DNA of 64,000 nt. Source: a virus. Of the stretch, positions 8,581-15,810 are shown one piece after another. The notes below the pieces were generated by a model. That model was given only the letters and a program-made list of their open reading frames with translations. It was not told where the DNA came from and did no database searches. The stretch is from positions 1 through 64,000 of the IMG/VR virus record IMGVR_UViG_3300008459_011050, one strand, 5' to 3'. A program made the translations under genes and the position numbers. How positions within the stretch are numbered: the stretch's first letter is position 1; the number at the start of each line of letters is the position of its first letter.

Positions 8581-8925
8581 CTAATCTACATAAGGATCAC
8601 CTTGTGTTGCATTAAAGATACATACCAAATGAATTATTACACCTGGTAGGATAAATAACATATATCCAAATATAGTAAAGCAAAACCAAGCAATACCTTC
8701 ACCTACTGCACCCTTATACATTTGACCAGCTCCTGGTATAATAAAAGAAAGTAAACCAGCAACTCCAGCAGACCATTTAGGCTGTGGTGATGGCACCCAA
8801 GCTGGTGTTACACTTGTAAATCCTTTATTAGTATTGTCTAAGAGTTCACCACAATGTTTACATTTGATCGCTTCTAACTTAATTGTTTCAGCACAATAAG
8901 GGCAAGATTTTTCAGTAGTTTCCAT
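8581..8925 (-). CDS. Zinc-ribbon membrane protein (TM2-like)
   Basis: A 114-residue protein. An N-terminal zinc ribbon (CPYCAETIKLEAIKCKHCG, two CxxC pairs) is followed by a Pro-rich linker and two hydrophobic helices with GAGQMYKG, the signature of TM2-like domains. It is a predicted inner-membrane protein; such proteins are common in bacteria and their function is unclear. It lacks the virion leader although its neighbours carry it. Confidence 0.7.
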   Translation of the reverse strand: METTEKSCPYCAETIKLEAIKCKHCGELLDNTNKGFTSVTPAWVPSPQPKWSAGVAGLLSFIIPGAGQMYKGAVGEGIAWFCFTIFGYMLFILPGVIIHLVCIFNATQGDPYVD

Positions 8926-8955
8926 TTAACAAATATATAAAAAGAATTAGTAAGT

Positions 8956-9483
8956 TTAAAACTTCTTGGAAATTATATCAGAAATCATCCTACCATCCTC
9001 TCTACTCATTCTAACAAGTTCAGAAACTAAATTAGACTTAGTAGAAATCTTATTCATTATCTGCTTCAATGAAGTCTCAGTTAATCCATTGAAGAAACCA
9101 AAGTCAAACTTCTGTCCCTTTCTATCAATAAAGTAACCCTTTTCAATTAGTGAGAATAAACACTTTAGCCAAAAGATAGATAATTGATCTTCTACTAATT
9201 CCTCCCTTTTAGATTCATCACCTCTTAATACATCTATAAAAGCACCATCATTCATAACACCACTGTTATTATCAATCACTTGATTTAACTTATATAAATT
9301 TTCCTTTGGTAACTTACTTACATAATTACCATAAATGGATTCTGGAAATACTTGTGTTACTTTGGATTTGATGGAATCTAATTCGTCAGATGGCGATGCG
9401 GGACTTTGCTGTCCTCCACCAAATAAACCACCAAATAACTCTTCGTTGATTTGGAAAGTTGTAAATGATTTTACGTGTTTCAT
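8956..9483 (-). CDS. Tagged virion-type helical protein
   Basis: A 175-residue protein with leader MKHVKSFTTFQINEELF. A Gly/Phe-rich segment (FGGLFGGGQQSP) follows, then a mostly helical body (DSIKSKVTQVF, EQLSIFWLKCLFSLIEKGYF-like helix, DGRMISDIISKKF). No known domain. QINE-E fits the proposed processing site. Confidence 0.65.
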   Translation of the reverse strand: MKHVKSFTTFQINEELFGGLFGGGQQSPASPSDELDSIKSKVTQVFPESIYGNYVSKLPKENLYKLNQVIDNNSGVMNDGAFIDVLRGDESKREELVEDQLSIFWLKCLFSLIEKGYFIDRKGQKFDFGFFNGLTETSLKQIMNKISTKSNLVSELVRMSREDGRMISDIISKKF

Positions 9484-9529
9484 AATTCGATTAAAATTTT
9501 ATATACTCTATATATATAAAAAAAATTAA

Positions 9530-9844
9530 TTAATCACCATTAGTCATAACCCCATCCTTTAGATGTAATCTTTTACCCCTTTTTAATATAATCCTAACAC
9601 TCCCATCATCAAGTATCCTTAACTTAGGTTTTAACTGTGGGTTATCTTTAACCCAGTTCTGAGCCATTTCAACATCAGTATATCGACGCTGTGGTGGATC
9701 ACTCAAAAAATATCTTAGGATAATACCTAAAACTAACCAGATAGATAAACCAATAATAATCCTATTGATTAAAGTTTTATAAAGGGTCAGATACCTTCTA
9801 ACCCCTATAAGCAAAATAATTGTAAATATTAAACAGTATACCAT
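9530..9844 (-). CDS. Small membrane protein
   Basis: A 104-residue protein with two N-terminal hydrophobic segments (CLIFTIILLIGV and IIIGLSIWLVLGIIL) and a basic C-terminal tail (KLRILDDGSVRIILKRGKRL). It ends 1 nt before the AAA ATPase gene on the same strand, so they are probably co-expressed. It may anchor that ATPase at the membrane; this is inference. Confidence 0.55.
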   Translation of the reverse strand: MVYCLIFTIILLIGVRRYLTLYKTLINRIIIGLSIWLVLGIILRYFLSDPPQRRYTDVEMAQNWVKDNPQLKPKLRILDDGSVRIILKRGKRLHLKDGVMTNGD

Positions 9845-9845
9845 A

Positions 9846-10532
9846 TTATCCCTCCATCATATATTCCGATATTCCCCTCCACTTCCTAGGAAACTCTTTC
9901 CTAATCTTTGAAACCATAATAAGACTTCTCAAGTTTACACTATCCAAATCCTTTTTCTCATTTAAGAAATCTAATGCATCTTGCTTAATTTTCATATCAA
10001 GATCTGGTAAAATATCTCTTAATACAAATTGCATCCTTTGGATCTTCTCAGTTCCTGTCATAGATAAATCAACACACAAGGACCTAGATAATACAGCATC
10101 ATCCATCTGATCCTTATCCTTATTAGAGATAAATATAATACGGCCAGTAAAGTCAAACTGATTAGGATATTCATCAGACTTACCTAATTTAGCCATCCAA
10201 GAAATGGTACGCTTATCATATGAGTCAAGTGCTGACTTAAGAATGTTAAGTGAAGTTTTATCTTCTAATACTGAATCACAATCATCAAAGATAATTAGTT
10301 TACCATTGTGATCATATAGGGTGTTATACAGTCCACGGGCAGTTGAGTAACCTTTAAATACTACATAGTTATCTCCTTCAGTTAAACCATTCTCTTGAAC
10401 GGTTTTAATGATGGTGTGGGACTTACCATTACCAGGTCCACCGGTTACAACCAATGAAGGCATAACACGCCTGGTGACAAGGGTGGTTAAATCTTGAAGG
10501 ATGTCGAAACGTTTGTTAATTGATATTCTCAT
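9846..10532 (-). CDS. AAA-type ATPase
   Basis: About 228 residues from the internal start MRISINKRFD at 10532. A longer frame reaching 10667 would add a hydrophobic N-terminus but would overlap the divergent gene starting at 10585/10606. It shows Walker A (TGGPGNGKSHTI), Walker B (LIIFDDCDSV), a sensor-1-like IIFISNKD and an arginine-finger-like VLSRSLCVD. The substrate is unknown. Phage ATPases of this size act in packaging, chaperoning or DNA handling, and the sequence does not distinguish these. Confidence 0.7.
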   Translation of the reverse strand: MRISINKRFDILQDLTTLVTRRVMPSLVVTGGPGNGKSHTIIKTVQENGLTEGDNYVVFKGYSTARGLYNTLYDHNGKLIIFDDCDSVLEDKTSLNILKSALDSYDKRTISWMAKLGKSDEYPNQFDFTGRIIFISNKDKDQMDDAVLSRSLCVDLSMTGTEKIQRMQFVLRDILPDLDMKIKQDALDFLNEKKDLDSVNLRSLIMVSKIRKEFPRKWRGISEYMMEG

Positions 10533-10605
10533 TAAGACAAAGGTCGGGATTATTAGTGAGAATTCCAAATTAATATATACACCTATGAATATAATTAAAA
10601 TTATT

Positions 10606-10884
10606 ATGAAATATTTAAAAGAGTTTTTCGGTGACGACAAATATCTAAGTGAGGAATTTAACTTCAAAGATATTTATGAAGCTATTGAATTTATTAAAAA
10701 ATCCTGTGATGTATTTACAGAATTAGATCATCATCCAGATTACTTTTGTTTAGATGGTAAAACGGTTAAAATAAAAATCACTACACATACTGAAGGTGAA
10801 ATAACTGATAAAGATATAGAAGTAGTTGATAGGTTAAAACAATTAGTTAAAGAATGTTGTAAACCATATAACCCACATTTTTAA
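10606..10884 (+). CDS. Pterin-4a-carbinolamine dehydratase-like protein
   Basis: A 92-residue protein from ATG 10606; ATG 10585 is also possible. The segment from about residue 50 (HHPDYFCLDGKTVKIKITTH, then EGEITDKD and VVDRL) matches the PCD/DCoH signature HHP-x8-V-x3-L-x-TH-x2-G-x-T-x2-D. Cellular enzymes dehydrate 4a-hydroxytetrahydropterin during aromatic amino-acid hydroxylation or act as dimerising cofactors. No hydroxylase is in the window. MKYLKEFF at the N-terminus echoes the virion leader but lacks a clear FxxE site. The phage role is unknown. Confidence 0.7.
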   Translation: MKYLKEFFGDDKYLSEEFNFKDIYEAIEFIKKSCDVFTELDHHPDYFCLDGKTVKIKITTHTEGEITDKDIEVVDRLKQLVKECCKPYNPHF

Positions 10885-10893
10885 TTAAAAAAA

Positions 10894-10903
10894 TAATATA
10901 TAA
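10894..10903 (+). promoter_or_regulatory. Late-type AT box TAATATATAA
   Basis: Lies 18 nt before the ATG at 10922 of a tagged gene; same box as upstream of other tagged genes. Confidence 0.5.
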
Positions 10904-10921
10904 AAAAAAGTAATTATTACA

Positions 10922-11266
10922 ATGAAGAATATAAAAGATTTCTTAGGATTTATAAATGAAAGTGCAGAGAGTATTGGTAAGTTCTCTACCCACGCTATCC
11001 AAGAGTTTACTGGTAAAGGTTTTACCAAATTAAATGATATGACTTATAAGCATCCTAAAACTGGCATTACTGTAAAGTATAAAGAGTTTACTATCAATGG
11101 AAAGAAGTATGATGGTTTTGCTGTTAATGGTAAAGATGGTAAATTAATCTATGAAGGAGCACCTGATGATTGTTGGGAATGGTGGGAAACTTTTGATCCA
11201 AACAAACCAGTTAAAGGTAATGTTTCTCAATATATTGACCGTGATACAATCTCATCATTATTATAA
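10922..11266 (+). CDS. Tagged virion-type hypothetical protein
   Basis: A 114-residue protein with a very clear leader, MKNIKDFLGFINESAES; FINE-S closely parallels FIAE-A of T4 internal proteins. The mature part is beta-rich (HPKTGITVKYKEFTINGKKY, FAVNGKDGKLIYEG) with Trp near the end (CWEWWETFD). Unknown function. It is monocistronic, with a late-type box and a shared bidirectional terminator. Confidence 0.7.
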   Translation: MKNIKDFLGFINESAESIGKFSTHAIQEFTGKGFTKLNDMTYKHPKTGITVKYKEFTINGKKYDGFAVNGKDGKLIYEGAPDDCWEWWETFDPNKPVKGNVSQYIDRDTISSLL

Positions 11267-11270
11267 CAAT

Positions 11271-11302
11271 AAAAAAACCCATCAATTTAGATGGGTTTTT
11301 TG
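11271..11302. terminator. Bidirectional terminator
   Basis: AAAAAACCCATC / GATGGGTTTTTT hairpin between two convergent tagged genes; A and T runs flank both sides. Confidence 0.75.
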
Positions 11303-11322
11303 TTTAATATGATTTATTAATA

Positions 11323-11823
11323 TTAAGCCAATCCGAAAGATTTCAATACTGCAACAACACCACTGATTACTTTCTGAGGATCTTTCACACCAGTGTAATT
11401 AACTGTAATCAATTGACCTGTACCACCATTGTTATCAATCTTAGGAAAATTAAATGGTTTTAATGCTGTCATCACAGCTTCCATTTCTTCTCTTTTCTTT
11501 ACAGTTATCATAAAGTTCTGTGAATAACTATCCACAGATAATCCAACACTACCAGAACCCATACTACTACCTCTACCAGCATGTGTTCCCCAGTTAAGAG
11601 AAGCTCTACCGATTTCAGTATCATAGTCCTTCCACATAAGTTTCTTTGGTTTTCCTACACCAGATAGACCAGACCAGATTTGGTTCCATAAAGGATTAGT
11701 AGATGTATCTACTTCTATTGTACCACTACTCTCTGGCTTATTTGTAATGTCGGTTAGATAATCCATCATCTCTTGTTCAGTTGACTCTACGATGAAGTTA
11801 TTGAATGATTTTAAATTCTTCAT
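11323..11823 (-). CDS. Tagged virion-type hypothetical protein
   Basis: A 166-residue protein with leader MKNLKSFNNFIVESTEQ; FIVE-S is the predicted processing site. The body has a Gly/Ser-rich section (AGRGSSMGSGSVGLS) and a C-terminal alpha/beta segment (VISGVVAVLKSFGL). No recognised domain. A late-type box on the minus strand precedes it by 30 nt. Confidence 0.7.
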   Translation of the reverse strand: MKNLKSFNNFIVESTEQEMMDYLTDITNKPESSGTIEVDTSTNPLWNQIWSGLSGVGKPKKLMWKDYDTEIGRASLNWGTHAGRGSSMGSGSVGLSVDSYSQNFMITVKKREEMEAVMTALKPFNFPKIDNNGGTGQLITVNYTGVKDPQKVISGVVAVLKSFGLA

Positions 11824-11853
11824 ATTGATTGTTAATTTTGTTGAATATATTTT

Positions 11854-11864
11854 CTTATATATTT
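11854..11864 (-). promoter_or_regulatory. Late-type AT box AAATATATAAG
   Basis: Minus-strand box 30 nt upstream of the ATG at 11823; overlaps the -33 region of a plus-strand host-type promoter. Confidence 0.5.
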
Positions 11865-11885
11865 GTTTTTCTTTTTTATTTTCCT

Positions 11886-11893
11886 TATCTTTG
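11886..11893 (+). promoter_or_regulatory. Bacteroidota-type promoter facing a gene-poor cassette
   Basis: TATCTTTG with TTG at 11863-11865, exactly 20 nt upstream. ATG at 11896 follows after 2 nt. Confidence 0.65.
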
Positions 11894-11895
11894 TT

Positions 11896-12072
11896 ATGTC
11901 ATTGAAACACTGTGACAGAAGCCAGAGAAAATGGAAGGTTAATCGAAAGTGGCACGCTTTTATTTTTCAAAAAAAAGGGCGTGCTCTCTGCGTCCATCTT
12001 GGGTTTGCTCCCCACCACATTTTTGAACCGACTAAAAATTTGAACCAATACAAAGGTACGATAATTTTTTAA
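11896..12072 (+). CDS. Possible leaderless small basic protein
   Basis: A 58-codon frame starts 2 nt after a well-formed host-type promoter. The product would be basic (HCDRSQRKWKVNRKW) with no known domain. Base composition is richer in GC than neighbouring genes. The same segment has an opposing promoter at 12051-12058 and a hairpin, so it may instead be a non-coding RNA locus. Low confidence that this is translated. Confidence 0.3.
   Translation: MSLKHCDRSQRKWKVNRKWHAFIFQKKGRALCVHLGFAPHHIFEPTKNLNQYKGTIIF
11951..11987. other. GC-capped hairpin inside convergent-promoter cassette
   Basis: GGCACGC ... GCGTGC arms enclose an A/T-rich loop whose T and A runs can also pair, giving a long hairpin on either strand. 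It lies between two facing promoters and may be the core of a structured RNA. Confidence 0.35.
12051..12058 (-). promoter_or_regulatory. Bacteroidota-type promoter, antisense to 11886 promoter
   Basis: TACCTTTG on the minus strand with TTG (complement of 12078-12080) 19 nt upstream. It fires toward the promoter at 11886. The only frame soon after it is about 17 codons. Confidence 0.6.
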
Positions 12073-12083
12073 AAGAACAAAAT

Positions 12084-12093
12084 AAATATATAA
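12084..12093 (+). promoter_or_regulatory. Late-type AT box AAATATATAA
   Basis: 18 nt before the ATG at 12112 of a tagged gene. Confidence 0.5.
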
Positions 12094-12111
12094 AAAAACC
12101 AAAATTTTTAT

Positions 12112-13236
12112 ATGAAGACCTTACAGTCCTACCGTGGATTTTTAATCAATGAACAAACCAAGTCTGGTGATTTTAATTCTTTGCCAGGAACCTCTGATAA
12201 TATCAAAGCTTTAGCTGAACATATTAAGACTGGTATGAAAAATAAACCAGCAACAATCAAATTGAATTTATCTCTACCACCAAATCTTACTAAAGACCAA
12301 AGTTCGGTAGATTATATCTTATCAATCGAAGGTGTTGGATATAGTAAGGATAAAGGTGTTCCTTGTATCTTCTTTCCTTTGAAGTTTTCAAAGCCTTCTG
12401 GTGGTGGTGAATTACCTGATGTAATAAAAGAGTCTAAACCTGCAATCACTGTAAAGATAGGTGATAAGAATTTCTCTCAAGATGATTGGTCGAAGAATAA
12501 AAAGTTATTCAGTTTTACATTTCGTTTAGAAAATGATCAAGACTATAGACAATATCCTGGTGATAAAGCTTGTGAAGGATTATTTAAATTAATGTTAGAT
12601 AAGAAAATATTCGAAGATATTGGTAAAGGAGGTGATGATAATGAGGAAGGTACTAAAGGTGAAGGAGGTGCATCCAAAGAAAAATCGAAAGATAGTAATC
12701 AGGCTATTTTGAATTATGTTGAACAAATCTTCACAAAATATAAAATTAAACCAGAAAACATTAAATGGGGAATGAGTGAAGGTAAAAGGGTTTGTACCCT
12801 CCGTCTAACTACAGAAAGAGGTTTATTATCAAATGCTGAAGGAGATATACTCATAATGGTATCAGAAAAGCCATCTGTTTTAAAGATAAATTTAAATGGT
12901 GTAGTAAAACCTTGTAGTGTTATCTTCCGTCGTAGATATAATAATGAAGGCTTATTTAAGAAAGTATTTGGTGAAAAATTCGTAGATGAGAAATTTAAAA
13001 GTGAAGAAGTATTTCCACTGTCGGATAAACAATCAAAGAAAGCAGATCAAATTATTGCAAGTGCAGGAATAGATAGTTTAGTATGGAAAACAGTACAAAA
13101 CAGAAAAGTATTTAATGTACAACTTCCTTTCGGACCAAATGATAGTGAACCTAAGATGGGATATACTGTTGTATCAATGGATGATTTAGATTTAGCACAA
13201 ATTGAAAAAATCATTAAAGTATTAGATAAAAATTAA
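12112..13236 (+). CDS. Tagged virion-type protein, 374 aa
   Basis: Leader MKTLQSYRGFLINEQTK is close to the T4 internal-protein leader (MKTYQEFIAEA), with INE-Q as predicted cleavage point. A Glu/Lys/Gly-rich hydrophilic linker near residues 172-197 separates two alpha/beta halves, each starting with an amphipathic helix and then beta strands (IKLNLSLPPNL; VCTLRLTTERG). The halves may be related but this is not certain. Unknown function; heads a plus-strand run of three tagged genes. Confidence 0.7.
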   Translation: MKTLQSYRGFLINEQTKSGDFNSLPGTSDNIKALAEHIKTGMKNKPATIKLNLSLPPNLTKDQSSVDYILSIEGVGYSKDKGVPCIFFPLKFSKPSGGGELPDVIKESKPAITVKIGDKNFSQDDWSKNKKLFSFTFRLENDQDYRQYPGDKACEGLFKLMLDKKIFEDIGKGGDDNEEGTKGEGGASKEKSKDSNQAILNYVEQIFTKYKIKPENIKWGMSEGKRVCTLRLTTERGLLSNAEGDILIMVSEKPSVLKINLNGVVKPCSVIFRRRYNNEGLFKKVFGEKFVDEKFKSEEVFPLSDKQSKKADQIIASAGIDSLVWKTVQNRKVFNVQLPFGPNDSEPKMGYTVVSMDDLDLAQIEKIIKVLDKN

Positions 13237-13243
13237 TACCATT

Positions 13244-13254
13244 TTAATATATAA
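13244..13254 (+). promoter_or_regulatory. Late-type AT box TTAATATATAA
   Basis: 18 nt upstream of the ATG at 13273. Confidence 0.5.
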
Positions 13255-13272
13255 AACAAATCAACTAAAGTA

Positions 13273-13896
13273 ATGAATAGGATTGTCACATTTAATAATT
13301 TTTCAATAAAAGAACAAATGAATTATGATGATGATTCAGAAAAGGCTATTAAGAAAGAAGAAATAAAGAAAATTGAAAATACTGATTCGTTAGATGAGTT
13401 TGCTAAAAGAATTCAAAGTGCTAAAAATGGCGGAGTAATTAAAGTTGGGAAGTATTTATTTAAAGTAAAGCAATTAGAAGATAGTGATACATTAGACATT
13501 TATTATACAAATATTGATATTAGGAATAATCAGAAATTAAGAAAGCCAATGAATCCAACAAAGGTTCAAAGGAATAAGTTAGCAGTTATTTTAGAATTAG
13601 AATATTGGGGATTATCTGAAGGTGGTGAATTAACACCAGACTATAACAATAAAACCCCTTATTTATTTATTACAAATCCAGGTAAAAGAGAATCAAAGAT
13701 TTATTTATCAACGAATAATGTAAAGGATGTTTATGAAGATAGTACAAATACATTAATTAATTTAGAAGAAACTCAAAAAGAACTTTACGAGAAATTACGT
13801 GATTTAATGTTAAGATATAATTTAATTAAAGATATATCAGCTAAATATGATTTATCAAAAGCTGATGGACCAAATCAATCCGATAAAGTAGCTTAA
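13273..13896 (+). CDS. Tagged virion-type hypothetical protein
   Basis: A 207-residue protein with leader MNRIVTFNNFSIKEQMN; SIKE-Q is the predicted site. The body is charged and helical (KAIKKEEIKKIENTDSLDEF), with a beta segment (GGVIKVGKYLFKVKQL) and a C-terminal helix. No known domain. It is 3 nt upstream of the amidase gene and probably shares its mRNA. Confidence 0.65.
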   Translation: MNRIVTFNNFSIKEQMNYDDDSEKAIKKEEIKKIENTDSLDEFAKRIQSAKNGGVIKVGKYLFKVKQLEDSDTLDIYYTNIDIRNNQKLRKPMNPTKVQRNKLAVILELEYWGLSEGGELTPDYNNKTPYLFITNPGKRESKIYLSTNNVKDVYEDSTNTLINLEETQKELYEKLRDLMLRYNLIKDISAKYDLSKADGPNQSDKVA

Positions 13897-13899
13897 TCT

Positions 13900-15810
13900 A
13901 TGAATAATATTAAAGACTTCAATAAATTCTTCGAAGCTGATGTTTATGATATTTCAGATGAAGTATCATCAAGAATGCTTAGTCAACCAAAAATTAAAGA
14001 AGATAGATATTTTGTAGTCCATCACACTGGAGGTCTTGGATCAGCTAGTCAAGTTGTAAAAATATTAAACAAACGTGAAAGAAGTGTACAGTGGGTTGTA
14101 GATATAGAAGGTCGTATCTTTAAGACTTTACCGACTGGTATGAAGGGAGTTCATGTTGGACGTAAAAAACAACACGATAAAATGCCAGGAATTGCTGGTA
14201 ATAGTGAATCACAAGGAGTTGAAGTTATAGGTAAAAATGATGCTGATATTAAACAAAGAATGCAAAGTGATATTCGTCAATATGGATATCCAAGACAAGC
14301 AGAAGCAGTTAGACAAATTATTAAATATTTAGGTTATAATAAAGGTGATATTTATTCACACGGTGATTTATCTAAAAATAAAGCGGATGACGAAGGATAT
14401 ACAATCAAAAACTGGGTTTTAGCTAATTGGGATAAAGAAGTAGATTTGTCTGGTTTTAGTAAAATATCTTCTACACCACCAAGACAAAGTAGTTCTACAC
14501 CTAAACAAGAAACACCCACACAAGATAAAGGTTCATCATCAAGTATATCTATAAGTCAAAACTATGGTAAAGGAAGGAAATTTGGTGAAACTGAACAACG
14601 TAAATACGAAACATATAAGTTTAATTCAAAAGTATATTGGGGAGTATATGATATTGATAGAGGTGGATTTCTAGCCAGAAGTTCTAACTCTGATCAATTA
14701 GTTTATGCAGCATCTGTATCTAAAGCAGTTACTGGTGCTTGTGCTGTTAATGTTAATGGTGGAACTTTACCAACAAAAGAAGATATGAATAAATTAACCA
14801 GATTTTTAGTTAAATCAAATAATAAGGTATGGAGATCTATAACTAGATTAGCTGGTGGAGGAGATTATATTAATAAGTGGGCACAAAAAATGGGTTGGAA
14901 TATGTTACCTGGTAATTATTGTAAAGTAAGACCAGCTAAAAACAATAGTATATCAGCTGCTGGTATGTGTTTATTTTGGAGAGATGTTTTAAATAATAAA
15001 TTCACAGGAGCACCTATTATACAAAAACTATCTGGAGCTTGTAGGACCAGTGGAACTAGATCTAAAGTTTATACACCTAGTGATTGTAAGATAGGAGGGA
15101 AGACTGGTTTATATGAACAATATATGCACGATTCAGCTTGGATAATAGCTCCGAATGGTAGAAGATATGCAATCGTTGTTTTAACTGAATTAGCTTCGGC
15201 TTCGATAGTTGCAACAATGTTTGGTGGTCTTTATAGAGAATATTGTGTACCAAGCTTAAATGCTAAAATCAGTAAGATATCACCAAAAGATACTGCTGTT
15301 AAACAAGGGAGTAGTCTTGGTAGTAGTGGAAAACTTCCGATAGTTTTGATAGGTGGTTTAGATAATAGACCTGGTGATTATAATATCAAAGAACAAGCTA
15401 AATTACTTAAAACATCCCTACTAGTTGGACAAAAGATATTTGCTTTCAGATATGTAAATCATGATAATGCTGTAGAAAAGATCAAACAACTTGGAGGTGA
15501 TTGTCATGTAGTTGTTTTCTCTAAAGGAGGTGATTGGTCTGATGATTGTGCCAGTGCAATTAAGGATAAAACAAAGATGTATATTGTAGAACCATATGGA
15601 GCTGGTTCAACTGCTAAGAACAGTGTTACAACGGCAGTTAAATTAGGTGTACCACCACAGAATGTGATTGTAGGTTCATCTGCCGGTACTGGTGATGGTA
15701 TAGTCAATGGTGCTAGTAAAACCCCAAGAGAAGAAGAATATAAAGCTCCGAATGGGTCATATCACTTCGGTGCATTGAAGTGGGTTAGTAAGGTTATAAG
15801 TAAGTTATAA
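13900..15810 (+). CDS. Tagged cell-wall protein: amidase + serine beta-lactamase-fold + C-terminal domain
   Basis: A 636-residue multidomain protein. Residues 1-15 (MNNIKDFNKFFEADV) are a variant virion leader. About 35-185 form an N-acetylmuramoyl-L-alanine amidase of the Ami_2/PGRP type (VVHHTGG at 39-45, SHGDLSKNKADDEG near 153). A Ser/Thr/Gln-rich linker spans roughly 190-225. About 226-450 carry the three motifs of class A beta-lactamase/DD-peptidase folds in order: SVSK (272-275), SNN (306-308), KTG (401-403). About 478-636 have an alpha/beta layout (IVLIGGLDN, VVFSKGG, VEPYGAG, SYHFGAL), possibly hydrolase-like. The leader suggests it is packed in the head or virion. It probably cleaves peptidoglycan during entry. 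Confidence 0.8.
   Translation: MNNIKDFNKFFEADVYDISDEVSSRMLSQPKIKEDRYFVVHHTGGLGSASQVVKILNKRERSVQWVVDIEGRIFKTLPTGMKGVHVGRKKQHDKMPGIAGNSESQGVEVIGKNDADIKQRMQSDIRQYGYPRQAEAVRQIIKYLGYNKGDIYSHGDLSKNKADDEGYTIKNWVLANWDKEVDLSGFSKISSTPPRQSSSTPKQETPTQDKGSSSSISISQNYGKGRKFGETEQRKYETYKFNSKVYWGVYDIDRGGFLARSSNSDQLVYAASVSKAVTGACAVNVNGGTLPTKEDMNKLTRFLVKSNNKVWRSITRLAGGGDYINKWAQKMGWNMLPGNYCKVRPAKNNSISAAGMCLFWRDVLNNKFTGAPIIQKLSGACRTSGTRSKVYTPSDCKIGGKTGLYEQYMHDSAWIIAPNGRRYAIVVLTELASASIVATMFGGLYREYCVPSLNAKISKISPKDTAVKQGSSLGSSGKLPIVLIGGLDNRPGDYNIKEQAKLLKTSLLVGQKIFAFRYVNHDNAVEKIKQLGGDCHVVVFSKGGDWSDDCASAIKDKTKMYIVEPYGAGSTAKNSVTTAVKLGVPPQNVIVGSSAGTGDGIVNGASKTPREEEYKAPNGSYHFGALKWVSKVISKL

Noticed and set aside
10533-10667. 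Hydrophobic N-terminal extension of the AAA ATPase
   Set aside because: It would overlap the divergent PCD-like gene and its AT box; the internal ATG at 10532 fits better, although a membrane-anchored form cannot be fully excluded.
11951-12055. tRNA-like element around the GGTTCAA repeats
   Set aside because: T-loop-like GGTTCAA strings occur, but no acceptor, D or anticodon stems can be paired into a cloverleaf.
11899-12102. 67-codon minus-strand frame in the convergent-promoter cassette
   Set aside because: Its start lies upstream of the minus-strand promoter and the composition is not protein-like.
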